Assembly (NCBI GenBank): GCA_963827545.1
Contig: CAWHBI010000014.1
Location: 1-64,000, forward strand
Length of the DNA stretch: 64,000 bases
Direction: 5' to 3'
Source of the DNA: AWTP1-13 sp963827545
GTDB lineage: Bacteria; Pseudomonadota; Alphaproteobacteria; Rhizobiales; Hyphomicrobiaceae
Part shown: in pieces, positions 1 to 9,169 of the stretch
Layout: each line of letters begins with the position of its first letter
How positions within the stretch are numbered: position 1 is the stretch's first letter
Program-made: the position numbers and the translations under genes
Notes under the pieces: generated by a model
The model's database searches: none
Seen by the model: the letters and a program-made list of their open reading frames with translations, nothing else
What the model was told of the DNA's origin: nothing

Positions 1-871
1 CCTTGCGCATTCCAGTGGGCTGCGACGAAGCCGTCGCATTTGCCGACACCAGCATGGAGGCGATCAGCCACTGCGCAATCTCGGCCTCGGCCGATCTTGC
101 CGCTGAGCGTGGCCGCTATGCGTCGTTCGACGGCTCGTTGTGGAGCCGAGGCACCCTGCGGATCAACTCCATCAAACTGCTGGCTGATGCGCGCGGGGAA
201 TGCCTGCGGCTGGACACATCGGCAACGCTCGACTGGCAGTCCTTGCGCGAGCGCGTCGCGACCGTCGGCATGCGCAATTCCAACGTGATGGCTATCGCCC
301 CAACTGCAACCATCTCCAACATCGTCGGCGTGGCGCAGTCGATCGAGCCGGCCTTTCGCAATCTCTACGTCAAGGCCAACATGTCGGGCGACTTCACGGT
401 CGTGAACCCGTTTCTTGTGCGCGACCTCAAGGCCCGTGGCCTGTGGGACGAGGTGATGATCTCGGACCTCAAGTATTTCGATGGCTCGCTCGGCCCCATC
501 GACCGTGTCCCCGAAGACCTCAAGACCCTCTATGCCACCCCTTTGAGATCGATGCCCATTGGCTGGTCGAAGCGGCCGCCCGCCGCCAGAAGTGGATCGA
601 CCAGGCGCAGTCGCTGAACCTGTATCTGGCCGCCCCCAACGGGCGGAAGCTCGACGCTCTCTACCGGCTGGCGTGGGAGCGGGGGCTCAAGACCACTTAC
701 TCCCTCCGCACGCTGTCGGCGACGCACGTCGAGAAATCGACGCTCAAGGGTACCGACGGCAAGCTCAACGCCGTGTCGGCGACGGGGATGATTTCCGCGC
801 CCGAGGAGTTGGAACCGCTCCCGATGCTTGCGTGCTCTATCGACGATCCAACCTGCGAAGCCTGCCAGTAA
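1..871 (+). CDS. nrdA: Ribonucleotide reductase large subunit, 3' part, one apparent frameshift
   Basis: C-terminal about 290 residues of class I ribonucleoside-diphosphate reductase alpha chain, which reduces NDPs to dNDPs; the 5' end lies outside the window. Family motifs seen: NSNVMAIAPTATISN and the tail CEACQ, whose paired cysteines relay electrons from thioredoxin to the active site. Reading is continuous to about base 540, where the frame moves by -1 (GCCACC then CCTTTGAG; one base appears missing before FEIDAHWLVEAA), then runs to the TAA at 869-871. nrdB starts 25 bp later, so the two form an operon. The shift may be a sequencing error, because the gene should be essential, or true decay. 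Confidence 0.9.
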
Positions 872-896
872 GCACAAGAACGCGGAGATTCCGACA

Positions 897-2037
897 ATGC
901 TCGACTGGTCAGAGCAAGCGACGCCTGCGATTGCCCCCACCGCCCGCAAATCCGTTGCAAAGGCACCTGCCCCGGCTTCCAGCGACGCGACGGGCCTCGG
1001 CCAAATCGCCCGCGGCGGCGCCCGTGTGTCGATCGACGACAAGGCGATGATCAACTGCCGCGCCGACGTGAACCAGCTGCTGCCGCTGAAATACAAGTGG
1101 GCGTGGGAAAAGTATCTCGCCGGCTGCAACAATCACTGGATGCCGACGGAAGTGTCGATGCAGGCGGATATCGCGCTGTGGAAGTCGCGCGACGGCCTCA
1201 CCCAGGATGAGCGCCGCGCCATCAAACGCAACCTCGGATTCTTTGCGGCCTCGGAGTCGCTGGTGGCCAACAACATCGTGCTGGCGATCTACCGGCACCT
1301 GACCAATCCGGAATGCCGGCAGTATTTGCTGCGCCAGGCCTTCGAGGAGGCGGTGCACACCCACACCTTCCAGTACATCGTCGAAAGCCTGGGGCTCGAC
1401 GAGGGCGAGCTGTTCAACATGTATCGCGAGGTGCCGTCCATCACCGACAAGGCGGCGTGGGCGCTGAAGCAAACGCAAAGCCTCGACGATCCCGACTTCA
1501 AGACGGGCACCCCGGAGAGGGACCAGGCGTTCGTGCGGGATCTCGTTGCCTTCTACGTGGTGTTCGAGGGCATGTGGTTCTACACCGGGTTTGCGCAGAT
1601 CCTCGCGCTCGGCCGGCGCAACAAGATGGTCGGCATCGCCGAGCAGTATCAGTACATCTTGCGCGACGAGAGCATTCACCTGAACTTCGGCATCGACGTC
1701 ATCAACCAGATCAAGGCTGAGAACCCGCACCTGTGGACCAAGGCTTTCCAGAACGAGGTGCGCGGCATGCTGCGCGACGGGGCTGCTCTGGAGGCGGCCT
1801 ACGGACGCGACACGATGCCCAAGGGTTTCCTCGGCCTCAACGCGGCTCTTGTGCGAGAACTACATGCACTTCATCGCCAACCGGCGGTGCGCGCAGCTTG
1901 GCCTCGCCCCGGTGTTCAAGGAGACGGAGAACCCGTTCCCCTGGATGTCGGAAGCCATGGACCTGAAGAAGGAGAAGAACTTTTTCGAGACCCGCGTCAT
2001 CGAATACCAGAACGGCGGCGCGCTGAGCTGGGAGTGA
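897..2037 (+). CDS. nrdB: Ribonucleotide reductase small subunit, class Ic type, one apparent frameshift
   Basis: Beta (R2) subunit that houses the dimetal cofactor starting radical chemistry for NrdA. Metal ligands can be placed: Glu120 (ASESL), Glu151 and His154 (EEAVHTHTF), Glu224, Glu258 and His261 (RDESIHLNF). The residue at the usual radical tyrosine (E. coli Tyr122) is Phe158, and the first ligand is Glu rather than Asp. Both are marks of the Chlamydia-type class Ic enzyme with a Mn/Fe cofactor, and the overall sequence, including the end NFFETRVIEYQ, resembles chlamydial R2. An extra T near 1848 shifts the frame by +1; the C-terminal 62 residues continue in the new frame to the TGA at 2035-2037. 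Confidence 0.88.
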
Positions 2038-2106
2038 CACGTGGGGGCGCGAGCTGCGGCTGCCGGTTGGCTTGGCTTTGCATGCACGAAACTGTGGGGC
2101 GTAGGT

Positions 2107-2134
2107 TTGACAGAACCGCGCGGCTGGGGATAAT
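2107..2134 (+). promoter_or_regulatory. Sigma70-like promoter
   Basis: TTGACA at 2107-2112 and GATAAT at 2129-2134 with a 16-bp spacer, in the 224-bp gap between nrdB and the ankyrin-glyoxalase gene. It points at the latter, whose ATG follows about 130 bp downstream. Sequence match only. Confidence 0.45.
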
Positions 2135-2261
2135 CGCATTCGGTCGAGCAGGCGACCAACGGTCCGCGTAAAGGGTTGAACCCGCCTCACACACCAAGTG
2201 CGTTGCATCTTCTTTCTTGCCCGAGCCGCGGACACCGGGCGCACGAGAAAGAAGGTGTCCC

Positions 2262-3528
2262 ATGGCGAAACTCTTCCCGCTCAACCAAATCTCGACTGGC
2301 TAAAGAAGGCCGCCAAGGAGCGGCTTGCCGAGCTGCGATCGCATGATCCGTCGGCACGCCTGCATCAGGCGCAGTCGGAAGATCGCCAAGGACTACGGTT
2401 TCAAGAATTGGCGTGCCCTCAAGGCTCATGTCGACCGTTTCAGTGTTGACGGCCAGATTGTCGGCGCAGCCGTGCGAGGGGATGCGCCCCAGCTGGCCAG
2501 ACTGCTGACCGAGTACCCGGCTAAAGCCACACTGATCGGTGGCAGTCAATGGAACCGTCCACTGCTGCACCTGGCGTCCGAAGGTGGCCACCTGGACTGC
2601 ATCAAGCTGCTTCTCGACCGCGGCGCGGACGTGCATGAACGCGATCGCTTGGATCGTGCGAGCGCTTTGCATTGGGCGGCGCAGGGTGGGCACCTTGAGG
2701 CCGTGAAGCTCTTGGCCGGAGCGGGCGGAGACATCGACGGTGGCAGCGATGAGCATCAGGTGGGGGTGATCGGCTGGGCGACCTGTTTTCGCGCCGTGCA
2801 TCGCGATGTCGCAGAGTGGCTATTGAAGCGCGGCGCCAAGCCGAACATTTTTTCAGGCATCGCACTCGGACGCGATGACCTCGTGCGCTCGCTTGTTGAG
2901 GCTGATCCGCAGCTCCTGGCAGTGCGGATGAGTCGGTTCGAGCACCGGCGGACGCCTCTGCACTTTGCCGTCTGGAGGAACCGACCAGAAATGGTCGAGC
3001 TTTTGCTGAAGCTGGGCGCCGACCACGCCATCAAGGATGATCGAGGCAACACACCGCTCAACGACGCATCGGCGAGAACCGACAAGCGGATCGTCGACCT
3101 GTTGGTCGCAGCCGGCGCCAACCCAAAAGAGCAAGGCCTCAACCGGTTTGAGTCGGCAGTGCCGATCCTGAGCGTGAAGAGCGTGCCGACATCGATTGCC
3201 TACTACGTCGAGAAGCTGGGATTTATCAAAGAGTGGGATTGGGGCTCACCGCCGAACTTCGGCTGTGTCCAGCGCGATCAGGTTCGAAATCTTTCTGTGT
3301 CGGGGCGCTCAGGGCGCTCCCGGCACCTGGCTCTCGATATTCGTGCATGACGTGGATGCTTTGTATGAGGACTACCAGCGTCGCGGCGCGATCATTCGTC
3401 AGCCACCAACCAACTTCCCCTGGGGCGTGCGTGAGATGAATGTCGAAGACCCGGACGGACATCGGCTCCGCATCGGCAACGACGCGACCGGTCCGGCCGA
3501 TGACATGTTGCTCAACGAGGCGCCATGA
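2262..3528 (+). CDS. Ankyrin-repeat protein with C-terminal glyoxalase/VOC domain, three apparent frameshifts
   Basis: A fusion of ankyrin repeats (protein binding) with a C-terminal glyoxalase/bleomycin-resistance (VOC) domain. The N-terminal part has the motif PNLDWLKKAAKERLAELR, followed by at least four ankyrin units (for example NRPLLHLASEGGHLDCIKLL and TPLHFAVWRNRPEMVELLL), then SVPTSIAYYVEKLGFIKEWDW and VEDPDGHRLRIG of the VOC domain. Three single-base shifts are needed to read it through: a missing C near 2289, an extra T near 2374 and an extra C near 3285. The start ATG at 2262 follows GAAAGAAGG. Function is unknown; the VOC substrate cannot be told. Either decayed or error-rich sequence. 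Confidence 0.7.
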
Positions 3529-3544
3529 GGGGAACTGAGGCCCA

Positions 3545-3572
3545 TTGACGGCGGCGGCTCGCGGCATAGTAT
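3545..3572 (+). promoter_or_regulatory. Sigma70-like promoter
   Basis: TTGACG at 3545-3550 and TAGTAT at 3567-3572 with a 16-bp spacer, about 30 bp before the start of the following membrane protein gene. Sequence match only. Confidence 0.4.
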
Positions 3573-3602
3573 TTCGTGAACGGCTGAGCCGGAGAAAGAC
3601 CG

Positions 3603-4183
3603 ATGCATCGGGTGTCGCAAGTCGCCGACAAAGCAAGGATGCTCGCAGTGAAACGCTCACTTTGGGTTGCCTTAATCACGGCCGGCAGCGTCGGATTCAG
3701 CTTTGCCCTGGCTTGCGCCACCCCATTTGCGGCGCTGGCGACCCTTGCGGCCTTAATATGCCGAGACGGGATCTGTTTACCCTGGTCGGCTTAGCCTGGC
3801 TCGCCAACCAGATCATCGGTTACGGTTTCCTCGGCTATCCCCAGACCTGGGACAGTTTCGCTTGGGGCGGGGCGATCGGCATTGCGGCCTGTCTTGGTGC
3901 CGTGGGCGCATTTACGATTGCACCCCGAGCTATGCGGCTGGGGACGCTTGGTATCATTGCTACCGCCTTCTTTGCCGCGTTCGCGCTGTACGAGCTGGCT
4001 TTGTACGCCGCGTCGTTCGTCCTGCCGGGCAGCGCGGAGGCCTTCTCGCTCCCAGTCGTCTGGCGCATTTTCTATGTGAATGTGATTGCACTCGTCGGCC
4101 TGCTTGTCGTGCATCGCCTTGCACTTGCGGCCCGGCTCATCGTGAAAAGCAACGAAGCAACCGGGGCCGCCGCCACAGCGTAG
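3603..4183 (+). CDS. Small integral membrane protein, one apparent frameshift
   Basis: About 193-residue protein with several hydrophobic segments (for example SLWVALITAGSVGFSFALAC, then LFTLVGLAWLANQIIGYG, and a C-terminal segment VIALVGLLVVHRLALA), so probably four or five membrane spans. The start ATG 3603 follows GGAGAAAG; an internal ATG at 3639 is possible. The first 50 codons are in one frame and the rest, from NMPRRDLF, in another; one A seems to be missing near 3755 (GCCTTAATATG). I do not recognise a characterised family. The C-terminal part keeps good coding character, so a sequencing error is as likely as decay. Confidence 0.6.
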
Positions 4184-4208
4184 CTGACGAGTGGAAGAGG
4201 AGGCCGCT

Positions 4209-4382
4209 GTGCACAAGGATACAGGCGAGTACTCAGGCAATGGAATGGTTCTGGGCTTCGGATTTGGCCTCGTCTTGGGGCCAGTCTTCGGCATCGGAGT
4301 GCCGCTTGGAATGCTCTTCGGGGCACTGATCGGCTTGGTCGCAGGTGCCGCGGTCGCGCAAGTCCAGTCCACTGACACTTGA
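4209..4382 (+). CDS. Small glycine-zipper membrane protein
   Basis: 57-residue protein with one long hydrophobic, glycine-rich stretch (GNGMVLGFGFGLVLGPVFG and GMLFGALIGLVAGAAVA) showing repeated GxxxG spacing, typical of helices that pack in the membrane. GTG 4209 is preferred because GAGGAGG sits five bases upstream; another in-frame GTG lies at 4191. It follows the preceding membrane protein gene by 25 bp and may share its transcript. No specific function can be assigned. Confidence 0.5.
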   Translation: MHKDTGEYSGNGMVLGFGFGLVLGPVFGIGVPLGMLFGALIGLVAGAAVAQVQSTDT

Positions 4383-4455
4383 GCTGAGGCGCTCCTATTC
4401 AGCTCTTCATTGGCGCCGTTGTCCAGACCGCGTCGATCGCCTTCACGCTCTCGCC

Positions 4456-4670
4456 CTAACCTGTACGCTTCAAAGCGCGGGCGATCTCGGTTTCGAGTGC
4501 CTTCAGACGTTTCCCGGCATCCGCCTGCGGACCAAGCGTCTTGCGCAGCCACTTGGCGCGCGATGACAGCCGTAGCGCTTCCCGGACTTCCACAGCATCG
4601 AGCGCGCGATCCGTCTTGGCCGCAGAAAATCCTCGAGGGCCTGGATCAGCGTAGCGGGTTCTGAGTCCAT
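4456..4670 (-). CDS. Short basic helical protein, one apparent frameshift
   Basis: About 71 residues. It begins MDSEPATLIQALEDFL after a strong ribosome site (GCGGAGGGG just upstream) and continues in a -1 frame as AAKTDRALDAVEVREALRL and then GPQADAGKRLKALETEIARA. One base seems missing near 4630 (GATTTTCTGCGGCC). The second half is predicted helical or coiled-coil. Family not recognised. The two halves only make sense joined, which is why the shift is called. Confidence 0.45.
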
Positions 4671-4792
4671 CGCCCCTCCGCTTCACTTCAGTCCAATGTC
4701 ACGCCCAATTGAACTCGGCAAACGCGCTCGCACATTTGGAAACGCCCCACCCTTCGCGCCGGCTCGACAGGTGGGAAGGGATTTGCTACAGC

Positions 4793-4972
4793 AGCGGGGC
4801 CGACGGTTCCCGCAAGGGAATAACAGGGAATTCGGTGCGCAGGTAGAGCCTGCTAGTCCGAAGCTGCCCCCGCAACTGTAAGCGGCGAAGGGTGCTCGAT
4901 ATGCCACTGGGACCACGGGTCTCGGGAAGGCGAGCAACCCACAGCGCCGCGAGCCAGGAGACCTACCGCCGG
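4793..4972 (+). ncRNA. Cobalamin riboswitch
   Basis: AdoCbl-class riboswitch that senses vitamin B12 and should turn off the genes downstream. Landmarks in order: AACAGGGAATTCGGTGCG, then GCTGCCCCCGCAACTGTAAG with the conserved CCCGCAACTG, then GCCACTGGG, CGGGAAGGCG, and the B12 box AGCCAGGAGACCTACCGCC at 4952-4970. It lies before two small ORFs and metE, the cobalamin-independent methionine synthase, which is a usual target of B12 repression. The first ribosome site downstream (GGCGGAGG at 5006-5013) is close enough for translational control. No terminator hairpin is evident. Confidence 0.93.
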
Positions 4973-5020
4973 ATTGAACCCCATTCATGCCGGTCGGGGT
5001 GCATCGGCGGAGGTCTGAGC

Positions 5021-5095
5021 ATGACGCAGTTTCCACGCCGGAAACCGGCGCTTTCCGCCTTCACCCATAGCACGCCGAATCTCGCTGCGGCCTGA
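5021..5095 (+). CDS. 24-residue ORF directly after the riboswitch
   Basis: Short reading frame starting MTQFPRRKPALSAF, with an excellent ribosome site GGCGGAGG eight bases before the ATG. Its stop lies two bases before the next ORF's ATG, so the ribosome could pass straight on. It may be a leader peptide through which the riboswitch controls metE translation, or the N-terminus of the next protein separated by a frameshift (this end of the window holds many single-base indels). I do not recognise the sequence. Confidence 0.45.
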   Translation: MTQFPRRKPALSAFTHSTPNLAAA

Positions 5096-5097
5096 AG

Positions 5098-5502
5098 ATG
5101 GCACAGCCGCGACGCTTGTCGCGGCCGGATCGTCCCGAGAAGGACAGCCATCGTAGTGCGCGCTTGCACGGGTGCTCTTCATTTGCACGCGTAACACCCT
5201 ACCACGATGGCACCCGGATCGATCCGGGCCGCTTGATAGAGACCGCGTTTCGGGATCGTCGCCCGGCGGACGACCCTGAAACCTTTGTGCTCGCATGGCT
5301 ATCGCTCATGCGAGCCTGCCCCGATGTGCCGCGCGCCGCGACGGCGTTGGCGGAGCGCCTGTCGCGCCTCCAGCTCGGCGTGCGCTCACCGTGGCAGCGC
5401 CGCTTGATCGAGCTCCTCGCCTTCGTCGCCAAGCATCGTCGCCGGTCATCGGCCGGCGCCCTCCGTTCCATCAAACCTGTCGCAAGGAAAGGACTGTCAT
5501 GA
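5098..5502 (+). CDS. Conserved-looking hypothetical protein coupled to metE
   Basis: 134 residues. The middle and C-terminal part has clear coding character (RIDPGRLIETAF, ADDPETFVLAWLSLMRACP, AATALAERLSRLQL, SPWQRRLIELLAFVAKH), while the first 35 residues are less protein-like, so the true start could be later or the N-terminus could come from the preceding 24-codon ORF. Its stop overlaps the metE start as ATGA (5499-5502), the usual sign of translational coupling. Together with its position behind the cobalamin riboswitch this ties it to methionine synthesis. Function not known; no motif recognised. Confidence 0.55.
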   Translation: MAQPRRLSRPDRPEKDSHRSARLHGCSSFARVTPYHDGTRIDPGRLIETAFRDRRPADDPETFVLAWLSLMRACPDVPRAATALAERLSRLQLGVRSPWQRRLIELLAFVAKHRRRSSAGALRSIKPVARKGLS

Positions 5503-7832
5503 CCCAAGCCGCCAATCTCGGATTTCCGCGCATCGGCACCAAGCGCGAGCTCAAGCGGGCCACGGAAGCGTATTGGAAAGGCGGCATCGATGCCCCGGCG
5601 CTTCTCGCGGCCGGCGCAGATTTGCGCGCGCGTCACTGGAAGCTGCAGCGCGATAAGGGAATTTCCGTTATCCCGTCGAACGACTTCTCTTTCTACGATC
5701 AGATGCTGGACATGACGGCGGCGCTCGGCGCCATCCCGCCGCGCTTTGTGACCGACGCGACCACCCAGCCGACCCATCCCAATGGCAGCGCACGCAGTGC
5801 CATGGAGGAAGCGGCCCGCGGCGCGGGCCATGTAGAGTTGGATCGCTACTTCGCTATGGCGCGCGGCACCAAAGATGCGCCGGCGATGGAAATGACGAAG
5901 TGGTTCGACACCAACTACCACTACATTGTGCCGGAGTTTCACAAGGGCCAGACGTTCAAGCTCTCCTCGCGCAAAGCCGTGGACGAATTCAATGAGGCCA
6001 AGGCGCTTGGCATCGTCACGCGGCCGGTGCTCATCGGACCTGTCACTTACCTGATGCTGGGCAAGGTCAAGGGCGAGGAGTTTGATCCTCTTTCGCTGCT
6101 GGACAAGGTTCTCCCTGTCTATTCGGAGCTGCTGGCGGAACTCAAATCGGCCGGCGCGGAATGGGTGCAAATCGACGAGCCCGTGCTTGCCCTCGATCTC
6201 TCGCAGGCGCAGAAGCGCACCCTGCGGCTCGCCTATCGCCAGCTTGCCCCGTCGGCGCCCAAGGTCATGCTTGCCAGCTACTTCGGCGAGTATGGCGACA
6301 ACGTTGCCGTCACGGCCGATCTTCCCGTTTCCGGCCATCACGCCGATCTGGTGCGCGGACGCACCGAGCTCGACAAGTTGCTGAGCGCACTCCCCGCCGA
6401 CCGCGTTCTATCTCTTGGCGTCGTCGATGGACGCAATATCTGGCGCGCCAATCTGCAGGACGCCTTCGATCTCATCGAAAAAGCACTGGCCGCGCGCAAT
6501 GGAGACGCCCTCCAGGTTGCGCCTTCATGCTCGCTGATCCACACGCCCGTCGATCTTGATGGCGAGACCAAGCTCGACGCCGAGCTGAGGGGCTGGACGG
6601 CGTTTGCTTCGCAGAAGCTTGGCGAGGTGGCAATGCTGGCGACCGCCGCGACGGAAGGCAAGAAAGTCACCGAGGCTGCCTTCCTAGCGAGCTACGAGGC
6701 TGCCAAGAGTCGCGATACATCTACTCGTATTCACAATCCGAAGGTGGCCGAACGCATCGCCGCGGTCACCACACGAGATCTCCAGCGGCAAAGTCCCTTC
6801 GAAGCACGGAGGAAGAAGCAGCGGTCGTTCATTCCGCTTCCACCCTTCCCCACCACGACCATCGGCTCGTTCCCGCAGACCGCCGAGGTGCGCAAGGCGC
6901 GGGCCGCACATCGCAAGGGCGAACTCGATGATGCGGCCTACAACGCGTTTCTGAAGAAGGAGACGGAGAACGCGGTGCGCATCCAGGAGGAGCTCGACAT
7001 CGACGTGCTGGTGCACGGCGAGTTCGAGCGCAACGACATGGTCGAGTATTTCGGCGAGCAGCTGGCAGGCTTCGCCTTCACGCAGAACGCCTGGGTCCAG
7101 TCCTATGGCTCGCGCTATGTGAAGCCTCCGGTGATCTTCGGCGATGTCTCCCGGCCCGAGCCGATGACGGTCGAATGGTCGGCCTATGCGCAGTCGCTCA
7201 CCAAGAGGCCGATGAAGGGCATGCTCACGGGTCCGGTGACCATCCTACAATGGTCATTCGTGCGCAACGATCAGTCACGGTCGGCCACCTGCAAGCAAAT
7301 CGCGCTCGCCATCCGCGACGAAGTGCTCGATCTCGAGAAGGCCGGCATCCGCTTGATCCAGATCGACGAGCCGGCCTTGCGCGAAGGCTTGCCGCTGCGC
7401 AGTGCGGACCGCGAGAAGTATCTGAAGTGGGCCGTCGACTGCTTCCGCCTGTCGGCCGGGGGCGTGGCAGACGAGACGCAGATCCACACGCATATGTGCT
7501 ACTGCGAGTTCAACGACATCATGCCGTCGATCGCGGCACTCGATGCTGACGTCATCTCCATCGAAACGTCGCGCTCCGACATGGAGCTCTTGGAAAGCTT
7601 CTCCGACTTCAAGTATCCGAACGAAATCGGGCCAGGGGTCTACGACATACACTCCCCCCGCTGCCCGACTGCGGCGGATATGGCGAAGCTGCTAGACAAA
7701 GCAAAGCAGCGGCTGGCACCCGACCAGCTCTGGGTGAACCCTGATTGCGGCCTGAAAACGCGTCGTTGGGAGGAAGTAAGGCCAGCGCTCAAGAATATGG
7801 TCGCAGCCGCCAAGGCGCTGCGCTCACAGTAG
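5499..7832 (+). CDS. metE: Cobalamin-independent methionine synthase
   Basis: 777-residue 5-methyltetrahydropteroyltriglutamate-homocysteine methyltransferase, the last step of methionine synthesis without B12. Full length for the family. The N-terminal half starts NLGFPRIGTKRELKRATEAY; the C-terminal barrel has IGSFPQTAEVRKAR, the homocysteine/zinc site HTHMCYCEFND (His665, Cys667) and NPDCGLKTRRW (Cys near 750). The ATG at 5499 follows AAGGA and overlaps the previous stop. The cobalamin riboswitch upstream implies repression when B12 is abundant, so a B12-dependent MetH is probably encoded elsewhere in the genome. Confidence 0.97.
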   Translation: MTQAANLGFPRIGTKRELKRATEAYWKGGIDAPALLAAGADLRARHWKLQRDKGISVIPSNDFSFYDQMLDMTAALGAIPPRFVTDATTQPTHPNGSARSAMEEAARGAGHVELDRYFAMARGTKDAPAMEMTKWFDTNYHYIVPEFHKGQTFKLSSRKAVDEFNEAKALGIVTRPVLIGPVTYLMLGKVKGEEFDPLSLLDKVLPVYSELLAELKSAGAEWVQIDEPVLALDLSQAQKRTLRLAYRQLAPSAPKVMLASYFGEYGDNVAVTADLPVSGHHADLVRGRTELDKLLSALPADRVLSLGVVDGRNIWRANLQDAFDLIEKALAARNGDALQVAPSCSLIHTPVDLDGETKLDAELRGWTAFASQKLGEVAMLATAATEGKKVTEAAFLASYEAAKSRDTSTRIHNPKVAERIAAVTTRDLQRQSPFEARRKKQRSFIPLPPFPTTTIGSFPQTAEVRKARAAHRKGELDDAAYNAFLKKETENAVRIQEELDIDVLVHGEFERNDMVEYFGEQLAGFAFTQNAWVQSYGSRYVKPPVIFGDVSRPEPMTVEWSAYAQSLTKRPMKGMLTGPVTILQWSFVRNDQSRSATCKQIALAIRDEVLDLEKAGIRLIQIDEPALREGLPLRSADREKYLKWAVDCFRLSAGGVADETQIHTHMCYCEFNDIMPSIAALDADVISIETSRSDMELLESFSDFKYPNEIGPGVYDIHSPRCPTAADMAKLLDKAKQRLAPDQLWVNPDCGLKTRRWEEVRPALKNMVAAAKALRSQ

Positions 7833-8113
7833 CGCCAATCGCCCGCAACTTCTGTTTCGGGCTGCCATCACTACGCAGCGCTGGCCGTCCTGAAGAGAGG
7901 CGACCACGCGGCTGCGGTCTTGGATTGCACAAGGGCAAATCGCATCCCAATGGCTGTCCGTTCTGCCCAGAGCGGACGTCGATGCTCGGAACCGTCGGTT
8001 GCATTGTGTCAGCGGCCGGGATTGTGCGGAGTTGCGGGATCGACCCGAGTGCCATAAGGATCAATCCGCCCAATTCCGTAGATTGGCTGCCCTGGCGCCA
8101 ATATCCCTGTGCA

Positions 8114-9118
8114 ATGAGCGACTTAAGCCACAAGTTTTGCATTCCGAGCATGATGGAGTGGACGGATCGGCACTGTCGGTTCTTCCATCGTCTGCTCACG
8201 CGCCGCGCCATGCTCTACACCGAGATGGTGACGGCCGAGGCGGTGCTGCATGGCAAGCGGGACCGGTTGCTCGCGTTCAGCCCAGAGGAGCACCCCGTCG
8301 CCTTGCAGCTTGGCGGATCCGATCCGGCCAGGCTCGCCGAGGCGGCCGCCATCGGCGAACAGTTCGGCTACGACGAGATCAACCTCAATGTCGGCTGCCC
8401 GTCGGACCGCGTGCAGGTGGGCCGATTCGGCGCCTGCCTGATGGCGGAGCCCAACCTGGTGGCCGACTGCATCGCGGCGATGCGCAGTCGCGTGCTCGTG
8501 CCCGTCACGGTCAAGTGCCGCATCGGTATCGACGCCCAGGACAGCGAGGCCGAGCTGGAGCGGTTCGTCGCTGCCCTTGCGGGCGCAGGCTGCCGCACGT
8601 TCATCGTGCACGCGCGCAAAGCGTGGCTCGACGGGCTGTCACCGAAGGAGAACCGCGAGGTTCCCCCGCTCGACTACGGGCGCGTGTACCGGCTCAAGGC
8701 GGCCCATCCCGAGCTGGAGATCGTCATCAACGGCGGCATCACCTCGCTCGAGGAAGCCGAGAGCCATCTCCAACATGTTGACGGCGTCGCGGTGGGCCGC
8801 GCCGCCTACCAGAACTCCTACCACCTGCTTGCCGACGTGGATCGGCGGCTGTTCGGTGCCGGCGGCGAGCCGCCTTCGCGGCGCATGGTTATCGAAGCCT
8901 TAATCCCTTATGCTGAGAGGCACCTGCGCGCGGGCGGTCGCCTCAACAATATCGCCCGCCACATCCTGGGCCTCTACCACGGGCGGCCGCTGGCGCGCGC
9001 CTTCCGCCGTTGCCTTTCCGAGCAGGCGCCGGGTGAAGGCGCAGGCGCCGGCGTGCTGAGAGAGGCGATGCGCATTGTGGAAGGTGCAACCGAGGCGCCC
9101 CTTCTGGCCGCGGAATAG
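8114..9118 (+). CDS. dusA: tRNA-dihydrouridine synthase A
   Basis: 334-residue FMN enzyme that reduces uridines in the tRNA D-loop. It begins SHKFCIPSMMEWTDRHCRFF, which is characteristic of DusA; NLNVGCPSDRVQVGRFGACL holds the catalytic cysteine, and INGGITSLEEAESHL and VDGVAVGRAAYQ form the FMN phosphate site. The length fits the family. The start at 8114 is chosen for the conserved N-terminus. The 281 bp between metE and this gene show no gene, and no clear promoter is visible. Confidence 0.95.
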   Translation: MSDLSHKFCIPSMMEWTDRHCRFFHRLLTRRAMLYTEMVTAEAVLHGKRDRLLAFSPEEHPVALQLGGSDPARLAEAAAIGEQFGYDEINLNVGCPSDRVQVGRFGACLMAEPNLVADCIAAMRSRVLVPVTVKCRIGIDAQDSEAELERFVAALAGAGCRTFIVHARKAWLDGLSPKENREVPPLDYGRVYRLKAAHPELEIVINGGITSLEEAESHLQHVDGVAVGRAAYQNSYHLLADVDRRLFGAGGEPPSRRMVIEALIPYAERHLRAGGRLNNIARHILGLYHGRPLARAFRRCLSEQAPGEGAGAGVLREAMRIVEGATEAPLLAAE

Positions 9119-9169
9119 CCGGCACACGCACCCGTCGTCAGGCGGCACGCCATGCGCTAGACTGGAGGC

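Noticed and set aside
7833..8113. Possible small gene between metE and dusA, including a minus-strand frame
   Set aside because: No ribosome site or protein-like sequence; the frames overlap both neighbours.
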